From positions 124,001 through 188,000 of the forward strand of contig CBDIHH010000005.1 in NCBI GenBank assembly GCA_965279095.1: a stretch of DNA of 64,000 nucleotides, read 5' to 3'. Position 1 is the stretch's first letter. Each line of letters opens with the position of its first letter. Origin of the DNA: CBDIHH01 sp965279095 (lineage in GTDB: Bacteria; Pseudomonadota; Alphaproteobacteria; Caulobacterales; Caulobacteraceae). Positions 54,795-62,608 of the stretch are shown here, one piece after another. Position numbers and translations under genes: made by a program. The notes under the pieces were generated by a model. The model saw nothing but the letters and a program-made list of their open reading frames with translations. It had not been told where the DNA came from and ran no database searches.

Positions 54795-56039
54795 ATGACG
54801 GCAGACACAGTGTCCCCGGCCCAGGGGGCGCCGCCGGCCCACCGATGGGCCATGGTCATCATGCTGATGGTGTTGATCGCCACCGCCCACGGGGTGATCG
54901 GCTCGATCCCCGTGTTCGACGCCTCGCTGCTGTCGGAGTTGCAGGTGTCTCGCGGGGCGCTGAAGTTCCGCGACATGGTGCAGATCCTGTCCGCCGGTCT
55001 GTCGGCGGTGCTCATCGGCGCCCTCGCCGACCGCATCGGGGTCAAGCCGATCATCGTCGGGGGCACGATCCTGTTGGCCCTGACCATGGCCGCCTATTCC
55101 CGGGTCAGCGCCATCGGCCAGGTCTATGTCCTGCATGCGCTGCTGGGCTTCTGCTACGCCTCGGTGCACGTGGTGATCATCGGCCTGCTGATGTCGGGAT
55201 GGTTCCCCAAGGGCGGCCAGCGGGCGCCCATGGGGGTCGCCCTGGCCGGCACCAGCCTCGGCGGGGCGGTGTTCCCGCAGATCGCCGCCGCCCTGATCGG
55301 CACGGAGGGCTGGCGGCCGAGCCTGCTGCTCATCGGGCTGCCCCCCCTCGTGGTCATGGTCGTGGCCATGCTGGTCATCCGCGAGCGGCGGCTGAAGACG
55401 GAGTCGCTGGCCAAGGACTCCGCCCCGGACGGCGTCAGCTGGGGCCAGGCGCTGGCGCGCATGAGGTCCAGGGAATTCGCCCTCCTGATCCTGGCGGCCT
55501 TCAGTGTCTATTACGCGGCCAGTTCATTCATGACCCACAGCGTGCTGTTCATCACCGACCAGGGCCTGGGGCGCCAGGTGGCGGCGCTGGGCCTCACCGT
55601 CATCTTCGCCGGCGGCCTCACCGGCAAGATCGTCTCTGGCTTCCTCGCCGGGCGGTGGGGGCCTACCCAGGTCTGGCTGGGATGCCAGCTGGTGTTCCTG
55701 GCCGGCGGCCTGGTGATGACGGTGATCGGCGCCCCTGCGGTGTGGATCGCCCTGGGCGCCATCGGCCTGGGCTGGGGCGGCTGCTACACCCTCACCCAGG
55801 TTATGATCGCCGAGCGGTTCGCCGGCCCGTCCCTGGGCCGGCTGATCGGCCTGATCGCCCTGGTCGAGGGGGTCGGCGCGGGCCTCGGCAGCTGGATGAC
55901 CGGCATCCTGTTCGATCGCACCGGCTCCTATGTGATGCCCTTCACGCTCAACTGCGCGCTCATCGTGGTCGCGGTCCTGGCCACGGTGCTGGGCCTGATG
56001 GGCGCCCACGCTGCCAAGGAGAGGGCGGCGCGCGCCTGA
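54795..56039 (+). CDS. MFS transporter 2
   Basis: A 414-residue MFS protein paralogous to the one at 50515. Shared stretches include VFDASLLSELQVSRGALKFRDMVQILSAGLSAVLIGALADRIG and GVALAGTSLGGAVFPQIAAALIG. The start is ATG 54795 (MTADTVSPAQG); the much longer open frame upstream is unsupported and crosses the divergent promoter. It is followed 99 bases later by the 2-oxoglutarate/Fe(II)-type oxygenase gene. The likely role is uptake of a related substrate or export of an intermediate. Confidence 0.9.
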   Translation: MTADTVSPAQGAPPAHRWAMVIMLMVLIATAHGVIGSIPVFDASLLSELQVSRGALKFRDMVQILSAGLSAVLIGALADRIGVKPIIVGGTILLALTMAAYSRVSAIGQVYVLHALLGFCYASVHVVIIGLLMSGWFPKGGQRAPMGVALAGTSLGGAVFPQIAAALIGTEGWRPSLLLIGLPPLVVMVVAMLVIRERRLKTESLAKDSAPDGVSWGQALARMRSREFALLILAAFSVYYAASSFMTHSVLFITDQGLGRQVAALGLTVIFAGGLTGKIVSGFLAGRWGPTQVWLGCQLVFLAGGLVMTVIGAPAVWIALGAIGLGWGGCYTLTQVMIAERFAGPSLGRLIGLIALVEGVGAGLGSWMTGILFDRTGSYVMPFTLNCALIVVAVLATVLGLMGAHAAKERAARA

Positions 56040-56050
56040 GGCCCTATGCG

Positions 56051-56084
56051 CGTTGCAACGACCGCTCCCTCTCCTGCGCAATTG
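56051..56084. promoter_or_regulatory. Repeats upstream of the 2-oxoglutarate oxygenase gene
   Basis: CGTTGCAACG (56051-56060) is a perfect 10-bp palindrome preceded by TATGCG, and TGCGCAATTG follows at 56075-56084. The latter matches, in reverse complement, CAATTGCGCA upstream of the TonB receptor-OmpA fusion (60783-60792). They may be sites for the cluster regulator. Confidence 0.35.
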
Positions 56085-56138
56085 TGGAGCGGCGGGGCGG
56101 CGCCTAGCATCCCCCGCATGGCGACAGGAAGGGCGGAC

Positions 56139-57179
56139 ATGGATCGGCCGACGAGCGACAGCTGGTATGGGCGCGCCATCCCGACCACGGCGGCGGCGCC
56201 CCAGGCCGCGCTGCCGGTGATCGACATCGCGCCCCTGTTGGACGGTGACCTGCCGGCGCGCCGGGCGGTGGCGGCCGAGATCCGCGAGGCGTGCCTGGGC
56301 ACGGGGTTCTTCTACATCACCGGCCACGGGGTCCCCGAGGCGGTGATCGCCGAGACCTTCGCCGTGGCGCGGACCTTCTTCGCCCTGCCGGAGGGACAGA
56401 AGGCGCGCATCCTCAAGTCCCTGACGCCGGGCTACGGCGGCTATTCCCCCATGCTGGACCTCGACTATGGCGACCCCGCCCGGGCCAGCCTGGTGGAGTC
56501 GTTCAACATGAACCTGGATTTGCCGCTCGATCATCCCCGCGTCACCGGCGGCGAGGCCCTCTACTGCCCCAACAGCTGGCCCGATGAGCCGGCGGACTTT
56601 CGGGGCGTGGTCGGCGGCTGGCACGACCGCATGCGGGCCCTGGGCGACCGCCTGTTCGAGGCCTTCGCCCTGGCCCTGGAGGTCGAGGCCGACTACTTCC
56701 TGCGCCGGACGCGTACGCCCATCGCCCTGATGCGCATCAACCATTACCCGGCCCATCAGCCGGGCGTCGACCAGGGCGGCCGCATCGGCGCCGCCCCCCA
56801 TACCGACTACGAGTGTGTCACCATCCTGGCCCAGGAGGGCGCCCTGCAGGCGCTGGAGGTGGTCGGCCCTGACGACCAGTGGCTGCCCGTGCCGCCGATC
56901 CCCGGCGCCTTCGTGGTCAATGTCGGCGACCAAATGGAGCGCTGGACCAATGGCCGGTTCCGCTCGACCATGCACCGGGTGATCAACGACAACCCGGCCG
57001 ACCGCTGCTCCATCGCCTTCTTCCACGGGGCCGACGCCGACGCCCTGATCGAGGTGCTGCCCAGCTGCCTCGAGCCGGGAGAGATCCCCCGCCACGCCCC
57101 GATCACCGCCGGCGACTATGTCGCGGGCCGGGTGGCCGACGTCTATGGCTACGGCCTGGACGAGACCAAGCCCGGATGA
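56139..57179 (+). CDS. Isopenicillin N synthase-like 2-oxoglutarate/Fe(II) oxygenase
   Basis: A 346-residue non-heme iron oxygenase. The N-terminal DIOX_N part is LPVIDIAPLLDGD...GFFYITGHGVPEAVI. The double-stranded helix core carries the iron triad, His and Asp in PHTDYECVTIL and His in STMHRVIN, and the 2-oxoglutarate-binding Arg in DRCSIAFF. Members hydroxylate or desaturate small molecules. ATG 56139 is preferred over 56118 because AGGAAGG lies about eight bases upstream. It overlaps the next SDR by four bases (ATGA), so hydroxylation and dehydrogenation are probably consecutive steps. Confidence 0.9.
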   Translation: MDRPTSDSWYGRAIPTTAAAPQAALPVIDIAPLLDGDLPARRAVAAEIREACLGTGFFYITGHGVPEAVIAETFAVARTFFALPEGQKARILKSLTPGYGGYSPMLDLDYGDPARASLVESFNMNLDLPLDHPRVTGGEALYCPNSWPDEPADFRGVVGGWHDRMRALGDRLFEAFALALEVEADYFLRRTRTPIALMRINHYPAHQPGVDQGGRIGAAPHTDYECVTILAQEGALQALEVVGPDDQWLPVPPIPGAFVVNVGDQMERWTNGRFRSTMHRVINDNPADRCSIAFFHGADADALIEVLPSCLEPGEIPRHAPITAGDYVAGRVADVYGYGLDETKPG

Positions 57180-57934
57180 CCGGCGTGCGCCTCGACGGCC
57201 AGGTGGCCATCGTCACCGGGGCGGCGCGGGGCCTTGGCCGCGATTACGCCCGCGGCCTCGCGCAGGCCGGGGCGACGGTGGCGCTGTTCGACGTGATCGA
57301 CGGGGCGCCGGTCGCCGCCGAGATCGGCGCGGCGCAGTCCCTGTTCCTCACCGTCGATGTGTCCAGCGAAGCCGCGGTCGTCGCCGCCGTGGCCGAGGTC
57401 ATGGCCCGGTTCGGCCGCATCGACATCCTGGTCAACAACGCCGCCATCGCCTCGGTCCTCCAGCCCGCGCCGGTCACCGACCTCGACGTCGACCTGTGGG
57501 ACCAGGTGATGGCGGTCAATGTGCGGGGGCCGTTCCTGATGGCCAAGCACGTGGCTCCCCACATGATGGCGGCGCGCCGGGGCAAGATCATCAACATCTC
57601 GTCCGGCGTCGCCTACAAGGGCGCCCGCCATCTGCTCCACTATGTGACCTCCAAGGCCGCCGTGGTCGGGCTCACCCGCGGGCTGGCCCGGGATCTTGGT
57701 CCCTACGACATCTGCGTGAACACCATCGCGCCGGGCCTGATCGTCAACGACTCCCTGGCGGCCAGCCAGCCGGGCCTCGACGCCACCCGCGTCGCCGCCG
57801 CCGCCGCCCGGTCCCTGGCGCGCGAGGGCCATCCGGCCGACCTCGTCGGCGCGTTGCTCTACCTATGCTCGCCCGCCAGCGACTTCCTCAGCGGCCAGAC
57901 CCTGCTCATGGACGGCGGGGCCCACATGCTTTGA
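57176..57934 (+). CDS. Short-chain dehydrogenase/reductase D
   Basis: A 252-residue classical SDR: VTGAARGLGRDYARGL, LFDVID (Asp favouring NAD), DILVNNAAIASV, Ser in NISSGVAYKG and the active-site HYVTSKAAVVGLTRG, ending LSGQTLLMDGGAHML. ATG 57176 overlaps the oxygenase stop, so the two are translationally coupled. A strong terminator hairpin starts six bases after the stop. It probably oxidises the alcohol made by the upstream oxygenase; the compound is not identifiable. Confidence 0.93.
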   Translation: MTGVRLDGQVAIVTGAARGLGRDYARGLAQAGATVALFDVIDGAPVAAEIGAAQSLFLTVDVSSEAAVVAAVAEVMARFGRIDILVNNAAIASVLQPAPVTDLDVDLWDQVMAVNVRGPFLMAKHVAPHMMAARRGKIINISSGVAYKGARHLLHYVTSKAAVVGLTRGLARDLGPYDICVNTIAPGLIVNDSLAASQPGLDATRVAAAAARSLAREGHPADLVGALLYLCSPASDFLSGQTLLMDGGAHML

Positions 57935-57939
57935 CCATG

Positions 57940-57968
57940 GGCGCCCTCCCCGGCGAGGGGAGGGCGCC
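57940..57968 (+). terminator. Strong terminator between convergent SDR D and receptor-OmpA genes
   Basis: Arms GGCGCCCTCCCC (57940-57951) and GGGGAGGGCGCC (57957-57968) pair perfectly over 12 bp with a 5-base loop, followed by TTT on the + strand. It sits in the 45-base gap between two convergent stops and could act in both directions. Confidence 0.7.
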
Positions 57969-57979
57969 TTTGGCGCGCC

Positions 57980-60748
57980 CTAGAAGTTGATGTTGATCGT
58001 CGCCCGCCGGTTCAGCGGCTCCTTGACCCCGTCGCCGGTGGCGACGGCCGGTTCGGCCTCGCCCTTCCAGTCGACCGCCAGGGCGGTCTGGGCCAGGCCC
58101 GAGCCCACCAGCGCATCGGCCGTGGCCTTCGCCCGGCGTTCCGACAGCCTGACGTTGTAGGCGGCTGAGCCGGAGGTGTCGGCGTGGCCGACCACCACGA
58201 CCCGCGTCGCGGATCCCGTCTTCGCATAATCAGCCGCTTGCGCGATGACCTGCTGGGCTTCCGGGGTCAGGACGTACTGGTCGAAGGGGAAGTAGACCAC
58301 GAACTCGCGCGCCTCATACGCCACCGGAGCCGGGGGCGGAGGGGGCGGAGGAGGCGGGGGCGGAGGGGGTGGGGGAGGTGGCGCCGGCGGCGCAACTGCT
58401 TGATCGGCCCAGTCGAAATCCTTGTGCACCCGCACGCCCAGGCGCCGCTTCTGGGCCACGCCCACGTTCAGCACCCGATCGGCGAACCCTGGCGACTGGA
58501 TATCGATCTGGTTCTCGATGCTGGTCTGCCCCTTGTCGTCGAAGAGGTTTTCCACGAAGAACTCGGCCCGGAAACTGGGCGACCGAAGGCCAACGCGGAC
58601 ATTCACCCGATTGACGGCGCTGGTCTTAGCGATATTACCGACGCTGTCCCACATGCCGCTTTTGTAAAGGTAATCGACACGGCCAAAGGCCTCGAAGGTG
58701 TCGCCGAATGGCCTCGTGTATTCCGCGCCGAATGATGCGTTGTATTTCGAATAGTTCGGCAGCTCATTGCCGCGAAAGTCCGTCTTGCCGGTCAGGGTGG
58801 TGCATATGGCGCACTCGTAGGTGCTCGTGATCTCGGTGTCATTGACCGAAAATCCGCCGTTGATGACGAGGTTGGAACCAATGTCGACGATGGCGTCCAG
58901 TTCAACGCCGTTGAGAGTCGTCTCGCCGCCATTGCTGAAGCCGCTGACCACCGAAACCCCGCCGCCGACCGCTGGCGGATAGAAGGTTTGCGCCAGGATC
59001 TGATTCGACCAAATGTCATGATAGACGGCTGCCGTCAGTTGCAACCTGCGGTCGAACATGTCGGCCTTGTACCCAAGCTCGTAATTCACTAGTTTTTCGG
59101 GATCTGAGGATATGCCCAGGCCTTGGCTGGAGAGGAAGGCCACCTGATTGGCGGGCAACGTCAAAAGGTTCGTATTGAATCGTCCAGGATTGATGCCTTC
59201 GGAATATGTTGCGTAAATCTGCATCCCGGGCCGTGGTTTGTATTGCAAGATCACGCGCGGAATGAAATTCTTGTCGTTCGAAGAAATGAGCTTGCGGTCA
59301 CCCTGGGCGACCGTCCGCGTATAGCCGATGACCTTGTCGCTCTGGTACCGGCCTTCCAGGTTGAGGGTCCACTGCGACGTGAAATCGTAGGAAACACTTC
59401 CGAATATCCCGGTGGTGATTGTATCCGTGGGCGCGCCGGGGATGAACAGGGTGAAGCCGAAGGGCGTGGACGCGCCATTGTACTGGCCCGTCCGGCTATA
59501 GCTGTAGTTGGCGCCCAGGGCCCATTTCAGGCGAGACTCGTTGTTGCTGGTGAGCCGGACTTCCTGGCTGAAGTCTTTGTAATAGCCCTCGGTGTCGAAC
59601 AGCCAGTGCTGGGCCGTCGGAACAAACTCATTGGACAGATCGAAAATGGTGACGGACTTGTCCTCTGACCCGCCCGTCAACGAGGTGAGCGTGACCCCCG
59701 TATGCGGGATGTCATAGCTGGCGACCAGGTTAACGTGGTACGACTTGCGCGCCGTGCCGCCTCCATTCAGTTCGACGTCGGTATTGGGCCGCAGAGGATT
59801 GGTCAGGGCGACGTTGCGGAATGTGGCGTCGAAGGTGGTGTTCTGCCCGAGGCGCTGGTTGGGGAAGTCCGGCAGGTCGCCACACAGGAAGTTGAGCCTT
59901 CCAGCCGGCGCGCCGCCGGCGTTGCAATTGTAATCTACACGCTTGAATTTCGCGAGCGCCGCCACGCCATCATGTTGCTGGAAGTAGATTCCGAACAGCT
60001 TGGCCCGGAAATTGGCAGTGGGGGTGAAATTCAGGGTGCCTGCGATCGACTTGGTCGATTGGGAGCCGAACGGGTGGTCGGCATCCTGCGGATTCGAATA
60101 TTGACCCCCGGTCGAATAGTAACGGGCCGTGGCCCGGAACGTCAGCTTGTCGGCGACGATCGGCCCCTCGATCCCCACCTGGGCATCGACCCAGTCATAG
60201 GATCCCGCCAGGGCATCGGCGTGAACCTGGAAGGTGTTGCTCGGGGTCTTTGTGGTGAGGTTGATGGCGCCGGCAAAGGTCGATCGCCCGAAGTAGGCGC
60301 TTTGCGGGCCCTTGATGACCTCGACCTGGGCGACGTCCGAGATATTCTCGATATAGCCGCCGCTGAGGGGGACGCCGTCTATGAAGACCGTGGACGTGCG
60401 CCCGCCCCCGACCCCGGTCATGCCGCGGATGACGATATTCTGGTAGGCGCGCGAGTGGGTCGAACCGCCAAACGAAGAGATTGTAAGGGCCGGGGTAAAA
60501 GCCGCCAGATCGTCCAGGGACGTGATGTTCTTCGTGGCGATCTCTTTGCTTGTGAAGGCCGTGATCGCGATCGGCACTTCCAGAAGCGTCTCGTCGCGTT
60601 TGCGCGCCGTGACCACGATCTCTTCCAGGCTGCTGGCGCCGCGTTCGGAGCCGCCCTGCTGGGCGTGGGCGGGCGCGCTGGCGAAGCCGAGGGCAAGCAC
60701 CGAGGCCCCGGCGACAAATCCGATCTTGGCTGGCTTCTTATGAGTCAT
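57980..60748 (-). CDS. TonB-dependent receptor 2 with C-terminal polyproline linker and OmpA domain
   Basis: A 922-residue outer-membrane protein. The signal peptide is AGASVLALGFASAPAHAQ, the TonB box is LEEIVVTARKR near residue 41, and the plug has VFIDGVPLSGGYIENISDVAQVEVIKGPQSAYFGRSTFAGAINL. The barrel runs to a normal terminal strand (RRLGVRVHKDF, about residue 776). A linker of 17 consecutive prolines and an OmpA-like peptidoglycan-binding domain (residues about 811-922) follow, with VVYFPFDQYVLTPEA and HADTSGSAAYNVRLSERRAKATADAL; the wall-contact Asp and Arg are both kept. Both barrel ends face the periplasm, so the extra domain could bind peptidoglycan. The reading frame is continuous. 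Confidence 0.93.
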   Translation of the reverse strand: MTHKKPAKIGFVAGASVLALGFASAPAHAQQGGSERGASSLEEIVVTARKRDETLLEVPIAITAFTSKEIATKNITSLDDLAAFTPALTISSFGGSTHSRAYQNIVIRGMTGVGGGRTSTVFIDGVPLSGGYIENISDVAQVEVIKGPQSAYFGRSTFAGAINLTTKTPSNTFQVHADALAGSYDWVDAQVGIEGPIVADKLTFRATARYYSTGGQYSNPQDADHPFGSQSTKSIAGTLNFTPTANFRAKLFGIYFQQHDGVAALAKFKRVDYNCNAGGAPAGRLNFLCGDLPDFPNQRLGQNTTFDATFRNVALTNPLRPNTDVELNGGGTARKSYHVNLVASYDIPHTGVTLTSLTGGSEDKSVTIFDLSNEFVPTAQHWLFDTEGYYKDFSQEVRLTSNNESRLKWALGANYSYSRTGQYNGASTPFGFTLFIPGAPTDTITTGIFGSVSYDFTSQWTLNLEGRYQSDKVIGYTRTVAQGDRKLISSNDKNFIPRVILQYKPRPGMQIYATYSEGINPGRFNTNLLTLPANQVAFLSSQGLGISSDPEKLVNYELGYKADMFDRRLQLTAAVYHDIWSNQILAQTFYPPAVGGGVSVVSGFSNGGETTLNGVELDAIVDIGSNLVINGGFSVNDTEITSTYECAICTTLTGKTDFRGNELPNYSKYNASFGAEYTRPFGDTFEAFGRVDYLYKSGMWDSVGNIAKTSAVNRVNVRVGLRSPSFRAEFFVENLFDDKGQTSIENQIDIQSPGFADRVLNVGVAQKRRLGVRVHKDFDWADQAVAPPAPPPPPPPPPPPPPPPPPAPVAYEAREFVVYFPFDQYVLTPEAQQVIAQAADYAKTGSATRVVVVGHADTSGSAAYNVRLSERRAKATADALVGSGLAQTALAVDWKGEAEPAVATGDGVKEPLNRRATININF

Positions 60749-60780
60749 TCAAATTCCCCCGCTTATGGTTCGCGTTCAGC

Positions 60781-60793
60781 TGCAATTGCGCAT
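60781..60793. promoter_or_regulatory. TGCAATTGCGCAT upstream of the receptor-OmpA gene
   Basis: Located 33 bases before the receptor start on the minus strand. It shares CAATTGCGCA with the reverse complement of the site at 56075-56084, and holds the TTGCGC half-site seen before other cluster genes. Confidence 0.3.
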
Positions 60794-60856
60794 CTTGGGC
60801 GGCAGCCTAGCTAGCAAGGCTGCGCGCCGCGGCGATGGCAATGCGGGGGAGTGCGA

Positions 60857-60876
60857 CGCTACACATCTGTGTAGCG
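60857..60876. promoter_or_regulatory. 20-bp palindromic operator-like site
   Basis: CGCTACACATCTGTGTAGCG has perfect 9-bp arms around a two-base centre. It lies in the divergent gap between the receptor-OmpA gene and the GPH transporter gene. A related copy (ACACATC-ca-TGTAGC) is at 60944-60957 and a looser one (CGCTACAGATACGTAG) is at 62462-62477 before the luciferase-like gene. The size and symmetry suit a TetR- or MarR-type repressor, but none is in the window. Confidence 0.6.
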
Positions 60877-60943
60877 CCACGCCGGAGGGCCGTGCGGCGA
60901 GAAGACCATTCTGAGACTGGGGCAGCCTCGCGCCTACCCACAA

Positions 60944-60957
60944 CACATCCATGTAGC
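60944..60957. promoter_or_regulatory. Second copy of the ACACATC..TGTAGC site
   Basis: It keeps ACATC and TGTAGC at the same spacing as the palindrome at 60857-60876, with the left arm degraded. It lies 87 bases before the GPH transporter start. Confidence 0.4.
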
Positions 60958-61043
60958 AGGGGAGGGCGCCCCTTGTGGCGCACCGACCCCTCGGCCAGTC
61001 TCACGCGCTCCGATGCCCCCGGACAGGAAGAAGAGCCCGCCCC

Positions 61044-62444
61044 ATGGATCGGTCAGTCGTCCAACCCAACGCCAGCCGGCCTGTCGCGGCGGAGGATAAG
61101 GACGTCACTGTATTGGCGGGGATGTGCTGGGGCTTTGGCGCCCTGGGCGCCAACGCGCTCATCCCGGTCTTCACCGGGGTCGCCCTCTACTACCTGATCT
61201 ATATCGTCAAGATCGACATGGGTCTGGCGACCACCGCCATCTTCCTGGCGCGGATGTCGGACCTGGTGTTCGCCCCGGCGGTCGGCGTCATCAGCGACCG
61301 CACCGAGACCCGCTGGGGCGGCCGCAGGCCCTATCTGCTGGTCGCTTCCGCCCTCGCGCCCGCCTCTTGCCTGCTGGTGTTCAACAACCCGTTCAAGGGC
61401 GACATCGCCGTGGCCTGGGCGATCATCTCCATGCTGCTGTACACATTCAGCTACACGATGTTCAATATTCCCCACATGGCCATGGCCAATGACATGACCA
61501 GCAATCCGCGCGCGCGGGTGCGGCTGATGTCCTACAAGATGGTCTTCGCCACCCTGGGTTCGCTGGTGGGCGGGTCGCTCATTCCCTACGCCCTGCAGTG
61601 GTTCGGCGAGGGTGTCTCGGCCTATCGGAACGTCTCGATCCTGCTGGCGGTGATCTGCTTCTCCACCATGTTCACGGCCTTCGCCGGCACGCCCAGCCCC
61701 CCCGTCGTGGCCCGTCTGCGCCAGAAGACCACCCTGGCGCAACTGGCGTCCGCGGCCCTGGGCAACGTGCCCTTTCTCAGCTTCACCAGCGGCAAGTTTC
61801 TCGCCCTTTTCCTCGCCGGCGGTCAGTCGCCGGCCCTGATCTTCTTTGTCCGCACGGTGATGAAGCTGCCGCTCAGCGCCCTCAGCATCTATGTGCTGTC
61901 GATGAGCGCCGCGGCCCTGGCCTCGGCGCCCCTGTGGTTCCGTATCGTGCGGCGCTACGGCAATCTGCACACCTGCAACCTCACCTTCTTCATTGGCATG
62001 GTCGCCAGCCTGAGCTGGATGCTGGCGGGACCGGGCGAGCATTTCGCCTGGCTGATGGTCCGCGGGGCGCTGACCGGCCTCGTCGTCGGCGGCTTCCAGC
62101 TGACGCGCAACACCATGGCGGCGGATATCATGGAGCTGGATGCGATCCGCCACGGCCAGCGCCGCGAAGGCCTGTTCTCGGCGGTGTTTAGTTTCACGGA
62201 GAAGACGGCAGCCGCCCTGGGGGTGCTGGTCATCGGCCTGTTGCTGTCGGCGCTCGGCTTCAACTCCAAACTGGCCCCCACGGGGACCCAGTCGGACAAC
62301 GTCAATATCGGCCTGTATCTGGCGATGTCGATCCTACCGGCGCTCGGCTATCTGGCGGCCTATCTGATTTTCCGCTTCTACCGGCTGGGCCCGGCCGAGC
62401 TGCAGGCCGCCCGCGAGACGGCGGCGGCGGCCCGGCCGGCCTGA
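61044..62444 (+). CDS. GPH-family MFS symporter
   Basis: A 466-residue protein with about 12 membrane segments matching the glycoside-pentoside-hexuronide:cation symporter (MelB-like) group. It shows LARMSDLVFAPAVGVISDRTETRWGGRRPYLL (the characteristic loop with DRTxTxxGRRxP), then YTFSYTMFNIPHMAMANDMT and SYKMVFATLGSLVGGSLIPY, and DIMELDAIRHGQRREGLFSAVFSFTEKTAAALG in the second half. The start ATG 61044 follows AGGAAGAAGAG. It is divergent from the receptor-OmpA gene with palindromic operators between. It would bring into the cell what that receptor delivers to the periplasm. Confidence 0.87.
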   Translation: MDRSVVQPNASRPVAAEDKDVTVLAGMCWGFGALGANALIPVFTGVALYYLIYIVKIDMGLATTAIFLARMSDLVFAPAVGVISDRTETRWGGRRPYLLVASALAPASCLLVFNNPFKGDIAVAWAIISMLLYTFSYTMFNIPHMAMANDMTSNPRARVRLMSYKMVFATLGSLVGGSLIPYALQWFGEGVSAYRNVSILLAVICFSTMFTAFAGTPSPPVVARLRQKTTLAQLASAALGNVPFLSFTSGKFLALFLAGGQSPALIFFVRTVMKLPLSALSIYVLSMSAAALASAPLWFRIVRRYGNLHTCNLTFFIGMVASLSWMLAGPGEHFAWLMVRGALTGLVVGGFQLTRNTMAADIMELDAIRHGQRREGLFSAVFSFTEKTAAALGVLVIGLLLSALGFNSKLAPTGTQSDNVNIGLYLAMSILPALGYLAAYLIFRFYRLGPAELQAARETAAAARPA

Positions 62445-62461
62445 CCCGGGATCGTCGCCCC

Positions 62462-62477
62462 CGCTACAGATACGTAG
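62462..62477. promoter_or_regulatory. Looser copy of the CTACA..GTAG palindrome
   Basis: CGCTACAGATACGTAG shares the CGCTACA arm and closing GTAG with the palindrome at 60857-60876 but has a shorter centre. It lies about 130 bases before the luciferase-like gene. Confidence 0.3.
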
Positions 62478-62563
62478 AGCAGAGCCGCGCCGCGTCGCGC
62501 GGAGGATTGCCCGCCGCCTTCCGACCCGGCACCACGGAGGTGCTTTGGCCGTAGCGGCGCGCG

Positions 62564-62576
62564 CCCCCCCCCCCCC
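62564..62576. repeat. Homopolymer run of 13 C upstream of the luciferase-like gene
   Basis: Thirteen consecutive C lie 32 bases before ATG 62609. Such runs are prone to slipped-strand length change and could alter promoter or leader spacing. They are also a common site of sequencing length error. Confidence 0.8.
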
Positions 62577-62608
62577 ATAGGGCGGATCGAGCACAACAAG
62601 GACAGACC

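Noticed and set aside
58318..58400. GC-rich proline-codon run as a sequencing artefact or tandem repeat
   Set aside because: Codons vary (CCA, CCT, CCC, CCG) and the frame continues into a well-formed OmpA domain, so it is accepted as a coding linker, though length variation is possible.
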